Assembly: GCF_013410945.1 (NCBI RefSeq)
Contig: NZ_JACCCH010000001.1
Location: 1,860,001 to 1,924,000 of the forward strand
From: Leifsonia sp. AK011
GTDB lineage: Bacteria; Actinomycetota; Actinomycetes; Actinomycetales; Microbacteriaceae
Direction of reading: 5' to 3'
Length of the DNA: 64,000 nt
The notes under the pieces are model-generated. The model was not told the origin of the DNA, ran no database searches, and saw only the letters and a list, made by a program, of their open reading frames with translations. Each line of letters starts with the position of its first letter. Position 1 is the stretch's first letter. This document shows positions 1-7,265 of the stretch, in pieces. The translations under genes and the position numbers were made by a program.

Positions 1-354
1 CCAGACCATCGCAGCCAGTGACAAGAGCGTGTTCTCCTCCGGGGAGAAACGAACATCGGTGGGTAATTCATAGGTTCCGCGCGGGATGAGGTAACGCAGG
101 TTCTGGTTGTTGCCGGCCTCACCTGGCGTCTCGATGGTCTCCAGCGGAACGCCGAGCTCGCGGATGTCGTCCTTGTCGCGCTCGAATTGCCGCTCGAGCG
201 ACGCGTTGTCACCGGAGGCGGAGTAGCGCTGGCGATAGCCCTGGACCGTCGAGAGGATCTCGTTCTTGGTCAGCCCGTTATCCGTCGCGAGCAGGGCCAG
301 CACAAGGCTGAACAGCCGCTCCTCGACGGGAACTCTCTGTGGGGAACTCGACAC
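1..354 (-). CDS. pafB: WYL-domain regulator PafB-like, N-terminal part
   Basis: The first 118 residues of a protein whose rest lies beyond the window edge, read from a GTG start at 354. The visible part looks like the N-terminal winged-helix DNA-binding domain of WYL-family regulators: a helix-turn-helix around LTKNEILSTV, then an RDKDDIRELGVPLET segment typical of PafB/PafC. In mycobacteria PafB and PafC form a heterodimer that activates DNA-damage genes independently of LexA. The FKBP gene just upstream on the same strand is the neighbour expected for pafB. PafB rather than PafC is inferred from gene order; the WYL domain itself is not visible. Confidence 0.8.
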   Translation of the reverse strand, partial: MSSSPQRVPVEERLFSLVLALLATDNGLTKNEILSTVQGYRQRYSASGDNASLERQFERDKDDIRELGVPLETIETPGEAGNNQNLRYLIPRGTYELPTDVRFSPEENTLLSLAAMVW

Positions 355-411
355 GAATCAATCCTTAGGTCTCGTCGACATCCGGCCTGTGTCGTGATGC
401 TGGTGTTCTGG

Positions 412-1299
412 CTACTCCGCGATGCCGAGTACGTCAATAACGTAGACGACTGTCTGGTCTCCGGGAACCGCGATGAGGAGTTGCGATCCGACGGTCTGTC
501 CGACCAGTGAGGTGATCACCTCAGGGGGAAGGCTGGCACCTTGCGCATTCTCATCGAGGACAACCGCTGCCGGGGCTGTCTCCCACGTCGTGTCCTTGAG
601 TTGCTCGCCCTTCCAGTTGATCGAGGAGAAGTTCACGATCACCTGGTCACCTGCCGAGGTCGTTGATCCTGACCCCTTCTTGAGCAGGTCTACGGTCAAC
701 TCCGTGGGGGCGGCGCTATCCGGGAAGGTGAAACCGGGCTGGCCGCTGGGTGCGGTCACGATCGCGGGCATGCCAGCCCGTGCAACCTGATCCGCGCCAT
801 CCGCCCGGCCGAGGAAGGCATGCAGGATGTCGGCGACGAGCACAAGGCTCTGCTCCGGCTCGATCTGGAACTGAGACGCGCGGTCACCGAAGAGCTCATC
901 AGCGGTGCCCGTCGCGATCACGCGTGAACCCACCGATCCGCACTGGAGGACCTTCGTGAAGGGGAAAGCGTAGTTCTCGGTAGGCAGCAGCACCGCTTGA
1001 TCCGCCGCGACGATGGGATCGCCGGTCTCCGCGTCGTAGATGAAGAGCGTTCCACCGACAACACCGCCAGCACGTACGGGCTTGCCGTCTCCCGTGATGG
1101 ACTCCGTGACACCGAGATCCGGCGAGACGAGCGGGGTCGGGAACGTGACATCCGGGTTCGCACCGAACTCGCCAGCGGCGGTCACGAGGTCCGCGTTGCC
1201 CGTGGCATCACACAACGCGGAGTTGGCTCCGGGCGTCGAACAGGCCGAAATCGACACCAGCAGGACTCCGAATACGGCGATGCTGGCGATCTTGCGCAC
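412..1299 (-). CDS. FKBP-type peptidyl-prolyl isomerase lipoprotein
   Basis: A 295-residue secreted lipoprotein. The first 20 residues are a lipoprotein signal peptide ending in an ISAC lipobox (Cys20), so it should be membrane-anchored outside the cell. The C-terminal third (about residues 210-295) resembles an FKBP domain: it begins with GDQVIVNFSSINWKGEQL and continues with a VGSQLLIAVPG strand. A second, more degenerate FKBP-like segment precedes it. The likely role is proline isomerisation during folding of exported proteins. The start is GTG at 1299 or GTG at 1305, both just after a GAGGAG ribosome-binding site. A longer reading frame upstream would overlap trmI and place the signal peptide internally, so it was not used. 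Confidence 0.85.
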   Translation of the reverse strand: MRKIASIAVFGVLLVSISACSTPGANSALCDATGNADLVTAAGEFGANPDVTFPTPLVSPDLGVTESITGDGKPVRAGGVVGGTLFIYDAETGDPIVAADQAVLLPTENYAFPFTKVLQCGSVGSRVIATGTADELFGDRASQFQIEPEQSLVLVADILHAFLGRADGADQVARAGMPAIVTAPSGQPGFTFPDSAAPTELTVDLLKKGSGSTTSAGDQVIVNFSSINWKGEQLKDTTWETAPAAVVLDENAQGASLPPEVITSLVGQTVGSQLLIAVPGDQTVVYVIDVLGIAE

Positions 1300-1339
1300 T
1301 GACACTGTTCTCCTCGGGGGGATTGAAATCGCAACCACT

Positions 1340-2335
1340 CTACTGCCCGCCAGCCTCTGGGCTGGCGCTCGCGGCATCGGCCGCGATGCGCGCCTCACGA
1401 ACCGCGCGGCGGAGGCCTTTCTCGCTGAGCGGGCGCTCGCCGACCGAGCCGGGTGTCCAGATCTCGACGTCCTCATCGCTGAAGTCCGACTTAGACGCGC
1501 GGCGCTTGAGAGCGGGGAGGACAGTTCCGGGCGCAAGACGCCGAGCGGTCAGGAGGAAGCCCGTGTGGGCCACCATCCGATGGTCCGGGCGCACGGCGAG
1601 GCCCTCGACGTGCCAGCCACGGATGAGGGTCTCGGTCGAGACCGGCTCGGTGAACTCCCCCGTCGCCCGGATTGCCTCGGCGACGCGGGACAGCTGGGTC
1701 ACGGTGGCGATGTAGCAGAGCAGCACACCTCCGGGGGTCAGCGCGGTCGCGGCGACGTCGAGGCACTCCCACGGCGCGAGCATGTCGAGCACGATGCGGT
1801 CGACGGTGCCGGGTTCCGCGGCGCTGGGAAGGGCATCCTGGAAATCACCGATGCCCACCGACCAGGTGTCCGGTAGCTCGCCGAGGAACGTCTCGACGTT
1901 GCCCTTGGCGACCTCCGCGAACTCCTCTCGACGCTCGAAGGACATCAGCCTGCCCTGCGGCCCGATCGCACGCAGGAGCCACAGGGACAGTGCGCCGGAG
2001 CCGACCCCTGCCTCGACGACGGTGGCGCCGGGGAAGATGTCCGCCTGCGCAAGAATCTGCGCGGCGTCCTTCGGGTAGATGATCGCCGCCCCCCGCGGCA
2101 TGGAGAGGGCGAAATCGCTCAGGAGGGGGCGCAGGGCGAGGTACTCGGTGCCATCGGAGGACTGGATGACCGAACCATCCGGCTGGCCAATGATGAGCTC
2201 GTGACTGAGCACTCCGCGATGGCTGTGGAACTCCCCACCCGTCTTGAGCGTGATCGTGTTCATGCGGCCCTTGGGGCCGGTGAGCTGTACGCGGTCCCCT
2301 GCGGAGAAGGGACCGCTGCGCGGACGAGGGGTCAC
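1340..2335 (-). CDS. trmI: tRNA (adenine-58-N1)-methyltransferase TrmI
   Basis: A 331-residue SAM-dependent enzyme of the TrmI family, which methylates A58 in the T-loop of tRNAs. The TrmI signature MPRGAAIIYPKD lies at about residues 79-90 and the SAM-binding motif EAGVGSGAL at about 108-116. An N-terminal beta domain (about 1-75) precedes the Rossmann-fold methyltransferase domain. The GTG start at 2335 overlaps the stop of the upstream HAD gene as GTGA, suggesting translational coupling. A longer frame reaching back to 2398 would extend into the HAD gene with a low-complexity basic tail and was rejected. Downstream, only 40 bases separate it from the FKBP gene; see findings for the missing proteasome block. 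Confidence 0.93.
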   Translation of the reverse strand: MTPRPRSGPFSAGDRVQLTGPKGRMNTITLKTGGEFHSHRGVLSHELIIGQPDGSVIQSSDGTEYLALRPLLSDFALSMPRGAAIIYPKDAAQILAQADIFPGATVVEAGVGSGALSLWLLRAIGPQGRLMSFERREEFAEVAKGNVETFLGELPDTWSVGIGDFQDALPSAAEPGTVDRIVLDMLAPWECLDVAATALTPGGVLLCYIATVTQLSRVAEAIRATGEFTEPVSTETLIRGWHVEGLAVRPDHRMVAHTGFLLTARRLAPGTVLPALKRRASKSDFSDEDVEIWTPGSVGERPLSEKGLRRAVREARIAADAASASPEAGGQ

Positions 2336-3000
2336 GGGGTGCCTCCGGGAACGAGTGCGGCGAGGTCGGCGACCGTTCGGCCCTCGAGGGTCGGCCACAG
2401 GTGAGTTGCGGCGGAGTCGCTGAGATCGAGGATGAAGGGGACGCCGATCGTGACCATTCCTGCATCCACTGCGGAGGCGACTCCGGGGGGCGAGTCCTCG
2501 ATCGCGACGGAGAGAGCCGGGTCGACGTCCAGGAGCCCGGCCGCGTGCAGGTAGGGCTCGGGATGCGGCTTGGAATGCGTGACGTCATCGCCCGAGACCA
2601 CGTGGTCGAACCCGTCGAACCCGAGCCGATCGACGACGAAGTGAGCCATACGGCCGATCGACATCGTCACGAGAGCGGTCGGTACCTTCTGGTCACGCAA
2701 TTCGGTGAGGAGTTCGCGTGCACCCGGGCGCCACGGGATCCCCTCGGTGTCGAGCTTCTCGAGGACGCGGTCGGTGAGGGCATCGATGACCTCCTCTTCG
2801 GAGAGAGTCACGCCCTTGGCCTGGATGATGCGCGCTGAGTGCCATAGGCCGGCACCCACCAGCTCCAGGGCCTCCTCGTGCGACCACTGCCCTCCGAACG
2901 ACTCGATCAGCTCGGTTTCGGCTGCCATCCAGTAGGGCTCAGTGTTGACGAGGGTTCCGTCCATGTCCCAGAAAACGGCGGCAGGAGAGGATGAGGTCAC
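2332..3000 (-). CDS. HAD-family hydrolase (phosphatase/beta-phosphoglucomutase-like)
   Basis: A 222-residue haloacid dehalogenase-type phosphatase. The catalytic motif DMDGT sits near residue 12 (WDMDGTLVNTEP), followed by a helical cap domain, the conserved lysine region HSKPHPEPYL, and the acidic motif AIEDSPPGV. This arrangement fits subfamily IA with an alpha-helical cap (beta-phosphoglucomutase, phosphoglycolate phosphatase and relatives). The substrate cannot be told from sequence. The GTG start at 3000 puts the catalytic Asp at the usual position. It overlaps trmI by four bases and lies 30 bases from the divergent PAC2 gene, so the two promoters must be tightly packed or leaderless. 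Confidence 0.85.
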   Translation of the reverse strand: MTSSSPAAVFWDMDGTLVNTEPYWMAAETELIESFGGQWSHEEALELVGAGLWHSARIIQAKGVTLSEEEVIDALTDRVLEKLDTEGIPWRPGARELLTELRDQKVPTALVTMSIGRMAHFVVDRLGFDGFDHVVSGDDVTHSKPHPEPYLHAAGLLDVDPALSVAIEDSPPGVASAVDAGMVTIGVPFILDLSDSAATHLWPTLEGRTVADLAALVPGGTP

Positions 3001-3030
3001 AACCGACCATCGTAGTTCTATCCTTGGAAG

Positions 3031-3963
3031 ATGCCCGATCAAGCGAATTTTGCGTCCGGGCGGCTCCTGGTAGTCGCTTTCGAGGGCTGGAACGATGCCG
3101 GTGAGGCGGCGAGTGGCGCAGTGCGCACGCTCAAGGATGCTCTGGATCTCTACCCGGTGGCCGAGGTCGATCCCGAGGACTACTTCGACTACCAGTTCAA
3201 TCGACCCTCCGTCGCGATCGGCGATGACGGCAACCGGATGCTGCTCTGGCCCGGTGTGACGATCTACGGTCCGGTACGACCGAACGCGGGGCGTGGTGTG
3301 TCGATCGCCGCAGACGCCGAACTCGAGGTCAGCGCCTCCAACGAGGCCAATATCTTCCTCATGCTCGGGACCGAGCCCTCCCGCGGGTGGAAGACCTTCA
3401 CGCGGGAGGTATTCGAGGTACTGGAGGACAACGACATCCGGGCCATCGTCTTCCTCGGCGCGATGCTGGCCGACGTTCCGCACTCCCGGCCGATCTCCAT
3501 CTTCACGAGCAGCGAAAACGCTGCCGTCCGAGCCGAGTTCGGCATGGAGCGCAGTTCATACGAGGGGCCCGTCGGCATCCTGTCGGTTCTTGCCGATGCG
3601 GCGGAGAAGGCCGGCATCCCGACGATGTCGATCTGGGCGTCCGTCCCCCACTACGTGCACAACGCGCCATCGCCCAAGGCGACCCTGGCGATCGTCGACA
3701 AGCTCGAGGAGGTCATCGACGTGGTCATTCCCCGCGGAGACCTCGTGACCGAGGCCGCGGCCTGGGAGAGCGGGATCGACGCGCTCGCCGGGGATGACGA
3801 CGATATGGCCTCGTACATCGAGCAGCTTGAGCAGGCGCGTGACACCGTCGACTCCCCCGAGGCGAGCGGTGAGGCGATCGCCCAGGAGTTCGAGCGCTAC
3901 CTTCGCCGCGGCGACAAGCCGGACGGCGGCTCGGCCGGCGAGGAGCCCTGGCGCAAGGAGTAG
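3031..3963 (+). CDS. PAC2-family protein (proteasome assembly chaperone-like)
   Basis: A 310-residue member of the actinobacterial PAC2 family. The N-terminus has the typical LLVVAFEGWNDAGEAASGAV segment at about residues 12-31, and the PAC2 domain continues with repeated phrases on filtering and ranking of paired strands such as LMLGTEPSRGWKTF and LGAMLADVPHSRP. Relatives occur in actinobacteria with and without proteasomes, and their function there is unsettled; a role in protein-complex assembly is only an analogy to eukaryotic PAC2. The acidic C-terminus (about 250-310) is probably flexible. It stands alone on the plus strand, divergent from the HAD gene and convergent with uppP. Confidence 0.85.
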   Translation: MPDQANFASGRLLVVAFEGWNDAGEAASGAVRTLKDALDLYPVAEVDPEDYFDYQFNRPSVAIGDDGNRMLLWPGVTIYGPVRPNAGRGVSIAADAELEVSASNEANIFLMLGTEPSRGWKTFTREVFEVLEDNDIRAIVFLGAMLADVPHSRPISIFTSSENAAVRAEFGMERSSYEGPVGILSVLADAAEKAGIPTMSIWASVPHYVHNAPSPKATLAIVDKLEEVIDVVIPRGDLVTEAAAWESGIDALAGDDDDMASYIEQLEQARDTVDSPEASGEAIAQEFERYLRRGDKPDGGSAGEEPWRKE

Positions 3964-3972
3964 AGCCCGGAG

Positions 3973-4824
3973 CTACAGCGGGTTGAGGATGCCGAGTGCC
4001 AGGAGCACGATGAGCGTGCCTCCCAGCAGGATGCGGTAGATCACGAACGGCAGGAACGAGTGCTTCGAGATGTACTGCATCAGGAAGGCGATGACCGCGT
4101 AGCCCACTCCGAAGGCCACCACGGTGGCCACCGCGGTCTCGGCATACCCGTAGGCGCCCTCGGGCTCGCCGAAGCTGTGCACGAGCTCGTAGAGGCCGCT
4201 GCCGAACACGGCGGGCACCGCGAGAAGGAACCCGAATCGCGCGGCGGCTGGCCTCGTGTAGCCCAGGATCCGACCTGCGGTCATCGTTGATCCTGAGCGG
4301 GATACCCCGGGGATCAGGGCGAGCATCTGGGCGAGTCCGATGATCACGCCATCGCGGTAGGTCATCTGTTCGATCTCGCGGACGCGCTTGGAGAGGAGGT
4401 CGGCGAGTCCGAGGATGATGCCGAAGACGATGAGCACGATCGCCACGAGCCACAGCGACCTGAAGGTCGAGCGGATGTAGTCCTGCGCGAAGTAGCCGAG
4501 AATCACGATGGGGATCGTGCCGATGATGATGAGCCAGCCCAGCCGCACATCGGGGTCGCGCCGGTCGATCGGTTCGGAGTGGGCGCCCTTGCTGCGGCCG
4601 AACTGCTGGAACCACTTGGTGAGAATGCGACCGATGTCCTTGCGGAAGTAGATCAGTACGGCGAGCTCGGTCCCGAGCTGGGTGATGGCGGTGAACGTGG
4701 CGCCCGGGTCCGTCGCGGAGGGGAGGAATTCGCCCGCGATGCGCAGGTGGGCGCTCGAGGAGATCGGGAGGAATTCGGTCAGACCCTGGATGAGCCCGAG
4801 GATGATGGCCTCGAGAAAACCCAT
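3973..4824 (-). CDS. uppP: Undecaprenyl-diphosphatase UppP (BacA)
   Basis: A 283-residue polytopic membrane enzyme that dephosphorylates undecaprenyl diphosphate, recycling the lipid carrier for peptidoglycan and other wall polymers. Both family signatures are present: [14 protein letters not shown] at residues 13-26 (Glu17 and His26 are expected catalytic residues) and [10 protein letters not shown] in the middle of the protein. About eight hydrophobic segments follow the family pattern and the length is normal. Its stop is nine bases from the convergent PAC2 stop. The upstream M20 peptidase gene is on the same strand, 12 bases away, and probably shares its transcript. Confidence 0.96.
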   Translation of the reverse strand: MGFLEAIILGLIQGLTEFLPISSSAHLRIAGEFLPSATDPGATFTAITQLGTELAVLIYFRKDIGRILTKWFQQFGRSKGAHSEPIDRRDPDVRLGWLIIIGTIPIVILGYFAQDYIRSTFRSLWLVAIVLIVFGIILGLADLLSKRVREIEQMTYRDGVIIGLAQMLALIPGVSRSGSTMTAGRILGYTRPAAARFGFLLAVPAVFGSGLYELVHSFGEPEGAYGYAETAVATVVAFGVGYAVIAFLMQYISKHSFLPFVIYRILLGGTLIVLLALGILNPL

Positions 4825-4836
4825 GCGTGACTCCCC

Positions 4837-6141
4837 CTAGTAGGTCAGAAGCAGGTCGGTCAGAACCCGCCTGCCAAAGACTAATGCGTCGAGGGGCACC
4901 CGCTCGTCCACGCCGTGGAATAGCGCGGGAAAATTCAGGTCGGCAGGCAGCTTCAGCGGCGCGAACCCGTAGCCCTTGATGCCGAGCAGGGACAGCGCCT
5001 TGTTGTCGGTTCCGCCCGAAAGCAAATAGGGCAGGACGGGCGCTCCGGGGTCGTGGATGCCCAGTGCGTCGACCATTGCGGTCACGAGTGGGCCCTCGAA
5101 GGCGTTCTCGAGGCCGATGTCACGGTGCATGACGACGATCTCGATGTCGTCACCGACGAGTGCCTGGACCTCCGCCAGCACGGCGTCCTCGTCGCCCGCG
5201 AGGGTCCGGATGTCGATGAGCGCCTCGGCGGTGTCGGGAATCACATTGTGCTTGTAGCCGGCCTTCAGGAGTGTGGGGTTGCTCGTGGTCCTGAGGGTCG
5301 CCTGGATGAAACCCGCCGCGGTTCCCGTGGAGAGCACGAGCTCATCGGGGCCGACCCGCTCTGCATCCACCCCCATGATCCGCGCGAGCTCCGCGATGAG
5401 GTACTCCGTGGTGCCCGTGAGTCTCAGCGGCCACTCCTGCGAACCGAGGGTGGCGACGGCCCGTGCGAGCTTCGTGACGGCGTTGTCGCGCACGATCCGG
5501 CTGCCATGGGCCGCGGGGCCCCTGGCGATGAGTCTGATCCACACGAGGGCCTTCTCGCCCGTCTGGAGCAGGTACGAGCGTTGACCGTTCAGATGGACCG
5601 AGTATCCGCCCACTTCGCTGATCGCCTCCGTGGCTCCTGCGAATATGTCGGGGCGGTTATCCACGACGTAGTGGGACCCGAACACTCCCCCGTTCTCCTC
5701 GTCGGAGAAGAACGCGACCACGACGTCGCGAGCCGGCTGCCGACCTGAACCCAGGATGTCCTGGAGGGACGCGACGATCATCGCGTCCATGTTCTTCATG
5801 TCCACGGCGCCGCGGCCCCAGAGCATGCCGTCCCGGATGACGCCGCCGAAGGGATCGACGCTCCAGTTGGTGGGATCGGCTGGAACGACGTCCGTGTGCC
5901 CGTGAAGCACGAGGGCTGGCTTGGTGGGGTCGGTGCCCGGTACACGGGCGAAGACGCTCGTCCGGCCGGTCGCGGCATCCACGTACTCCGTGGTGAGACC
6001 CAATGCCTCGAGATGTGCGCCGAGATACTCCGCGGCATCGGTCTCGCCATTGGAGCGACCCTCGCCGTAGTTCGTGGTATCGAAGCGGATGAGATCCTGG
6101 GCGATCCGAGCTGTTGCGTCGAGCTCGTCGGGCTGGGTCAT
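4837..6141 (-). CDS. M20/M25/M40-family metallopeptidase
   Basis: A 434-residue zinc-dependent amidohydrolase of the M20 clan (dipeptidase, ArgE/DapE-like). Metal-ligand motifs are intact: LHGHTDVVP with His82 and Asp84, GRGAVDMKN with Asp114, the catalytic/ligand pair SDEENGG (Glu148-Glu149), and a C-terminal HG motif near LFHGVDE. A dimerisation domain lies between about residues 200 and 310. The exact substrate (dipeptide, acyl-amino acid or other amide) cannot be told. It lies immediately upstream of uppP in the same direction. M. tuberculosis has a similar M20 gene near its uppP, as I recall, so this is probably a conserved neighbourhood. Confidence 0.9.
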   Translation of the reverse strand: MTQPDELDATARIAQDLIRFDTTNYGEGRSNGETDAAEYLGAHLEALGLTTEYVDAATGRTSVFARVPGTDPTKPALVLHGHTDVVPADPTNWSVDPFGGVIRDGMLWGRGAVDMKNMDAMIVASLQDILGSGRQPARDVVVAFFSDEENGGVFGSHYVVDNRPDIFAGATEAISEVGGYSVHLNGQRSYLLQTGEKALVWIRLIARGPAAHGSRIVRDNAVTKLARAVATLGSQEWPLRLTGTTEYLIAELARIMGVDAERVGPDELVLSTGTAAGFIQATLRTTSNPTLLKAGYKHNVIPDTAEALIDIRTLAGDEDAVLAEVQALVGDDIEIVVMHRDIGLENAFEGPLVTAMVDALGIHDPGAPVLPYLLSGGTDNKALSLLGIKGYGFAPLKLPADLNFPALFHGVDERVPLDALVFGRRVLTDLLLTY

Positions 6142-6201
6142 CCGACCACGCTATCAGCGTGCTATTGTCTTACCTCGGTAGTCCTGATCTGGACGACCTG
6201 C

Positions 6202-6286
6202 GCGCGGATGGCGGAAATGGCAGACGCGCTAGCTTGAGGTGCTAGTGCCCGTATAGGGCGTGGGGGTTCAAGTCCCCCTTCGCGCA
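6202..6286 (+). tRNA. tRNA-Leu, anticodon GAG
   Basis: A class II tRNA with a long variable arm folds here. The acceptor stem GCGCGGA pairs with TTCGCGC (one G-U), with discriminator A at 6286. The anticodon stem is CTAGC/GCTAG with loop TTGAGGT, giving anticodon GAG (reads CUC and CUU leucine codons). The variable arm is TGCCCGTATAGGGCG, and the T arm is GGGGG-TTCAAGT-CCCCC. CCA is not encoded; the genome continues CAA. A TTGTCT hexamer at 6165 is a possible -35 element. A strong hairpin terminator follows directly. Confidence 0.97.
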
Positions 6287-6287
6287 C

Positions 6288-6331
6288 AAACGACTGAAGG
6301 CGTCACCGTAAGGTGGCGCCTTCAGTCGTTT
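6288..6331 (+). terminator. Hairpin terminator of tRNA-Leu
   Basis: A 44-base inverted repeat directly after the tRNA: two 20-base arms starting AAACGACTGAAGGCG and ending CGCCTTCAGTCGTTT, closed by a GTAA loop and with a single T-G pair in the stem. The arms end in TTT, as in an intrinsic terminator, and the symmetry would also allow it to work in the opposite direction. Confidence 0.9.
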
Positions 6332-6418
6332 AAGCGTGTAGGTGCGCGCGAACTCTTCGTGGGCCCACGCCGCGCAGTCCAGACCAACCGCAGGTTGGGC
6401 TGGCGGCTCGGTGGGGAG

Positions 6419-6438
6419 TCAAGTCCCCCTTCGCGCAC
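6419..6438 (+). repeat. 20-base copy of the tRNA-Leu 3' end (att-like)
   Basis: These 20 bases are identical to 6268-6287, the T-loop to 3' end of tRNA-Leu. The copy lies 151 bases downstream in direct orientation, past the tRNA terminator, and the preceding bases (GTGGGGAG) keep only a partial T stem. There is no D or anticodon arm, so it is not a second tRNA. Direct repeats of tRNA 3' ends are the usual trace of integrative elements. Between the copies I see no gene, only the terminator, a CGTGGGCCCACG palindrome at 6358-6369 and an 11-base-arm hairpin at 6379-6403. Confidence 0.85.
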
Positions 6439-6455
6439 CGACGTGTCACGGTGGT

Positions 6456-6500
6456 GAGGTTTCGATAACGCCGGGCTTCGCCGCGGCTACTCAACCCGCT
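6456..6500. repeat. Interspersed palindromic repeat (REP-like)
   Basis: An imperfect palindrome with outer halves near GAGGTTTCGATA and GGCTACTCAACC and a GC-rich centre closed around a TTCG loop. From memory this matches a short non-coding repeat (GGTTTCGATACG...TACTCAACC) scattered in many Microbacteriaceae genomes; that identity needs a search. It lies in the gap between the tRNA-Leu remnant and the stop of the endonuclease-family gene. Confidence 0.6.
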
Positions 6501-6524
6501 GCAGGGGCCGGGCCGGCGCCGCCG

Positions 6525-7229
6525 CTAGAGCTCTTTGCCTGCGCGCTTGTAGTCGGGGTCGCCGTACGTCGCCGTCACGAGGATCGGGATGTGGTCCGAG
6601 GACCCGCGCGCCAGAGTCTCGACGCTCTCGATCGTGAAGCCCTGGGATGTCACGAAGTCGAAGTGCCCGCGGAAGAACTTGTACGCCGTGTAAGTCATGC
6701 GGTCGCTCAGGGACAGGTCGTAGCCGGTCTTGGCCACGCGCTCCCCCAGGTTGTCCTTGAACAGCGGGTAGTTGTAGTCCCCGACCATGATGATCGGCGC
6801 GCCGGAGCCGAGCTCCTGGAGCAGTTCGTGGGCCGCCTTGATCTGCTCACGCCGCAGCGAGTTGAGTGCTGTGAGCGGAGCGGCGTGGAACGACGCGAGC
6901 ACGAGCTCATGGCCAGTCTCCCTGTCGACCAGGCGCGACCCCACGAGGCGTTCCGGCGTTGGGGAGAAGATCAGGTCGTGCAACGACTTCTTGAGCTCGT
7001 AGGCGCGGCTCTCCAGATGGTCGTACCGCTCCTTGCGGTAGTAGACGGCAAGACCGAGCCGGTTGTTGCGGGTCGACCCGGCAAGGGTCAGGCCACCGAT
7101 CTCGGCGGGGAGGTCGGAGGATATGACCTCCTGCACGCAGATCGCGTCGAGGTCGGGCGTCTGAGCCAGGGCCGCGAGTTCGCCGATTGCACGGTGCTTA
7201 CGAAGGTTGTAGCTGATGACACGAATCAC
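6525..7229 (-). CDS. Endonuclease/exonuclease/phosphatase-family protein
   Basis: A 234-residue protein of the EEP superfamily (DNase I/exonuclease III fold). Expected motifs are present in order: SYNLRKH at the N-terminus, the metal-binding Glu in CVQEV near residue 33, VGDYN in the last third, and the C-terminal SDHIPI with the catalytic His. It may hydrolyse phosphodiester or phosphomonoester bonds in DNA, RNA or lipid head groups; sequence alone does not tell which. No signal peptide is visible, so it should be cytoplasmic. The APC permease gene upstream is on the same strand, 36 bases away. Confidence 0.8.
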   Translation of the reverse strand: MIRVISYNLRKHRAIGELAALAQTPDLDAICVQEVISSDLPAEIGGLTLAGSTRNNRLGLAVYYRKERYDHLESRAYELKKSLHDLIFSPTPERLVGSRLVDRETGHELVLASFHAAPLTALNSLRREQIKAAHELLQELGSGAPIIMVGDYNYPLFKDNLGERVAKTGYDLSLSDRMTYTAYKFFRGHFDFVTSQGFTIESVETLARGSSDHIPILVTATYGDPDYKRAGKEL

Positions 7230-7265
7230 GGGTGACGAGACCTCTTCCCAAAACAGGACACCAGC

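Noticed and set aside
3727-4615. Arg-rich minus-strand frame covering part of PAC2 and uppP
   Set aside because: Basic, repetitive composition without motifs, typical of out-of-frame GC-rich DNA.
6419-6438. Second tRNA-Leu gene
   Set aside because: Only the T-loop and acceptor 3' strand match; there is no anticodon or D arm and no paired 5' acceptor strand.
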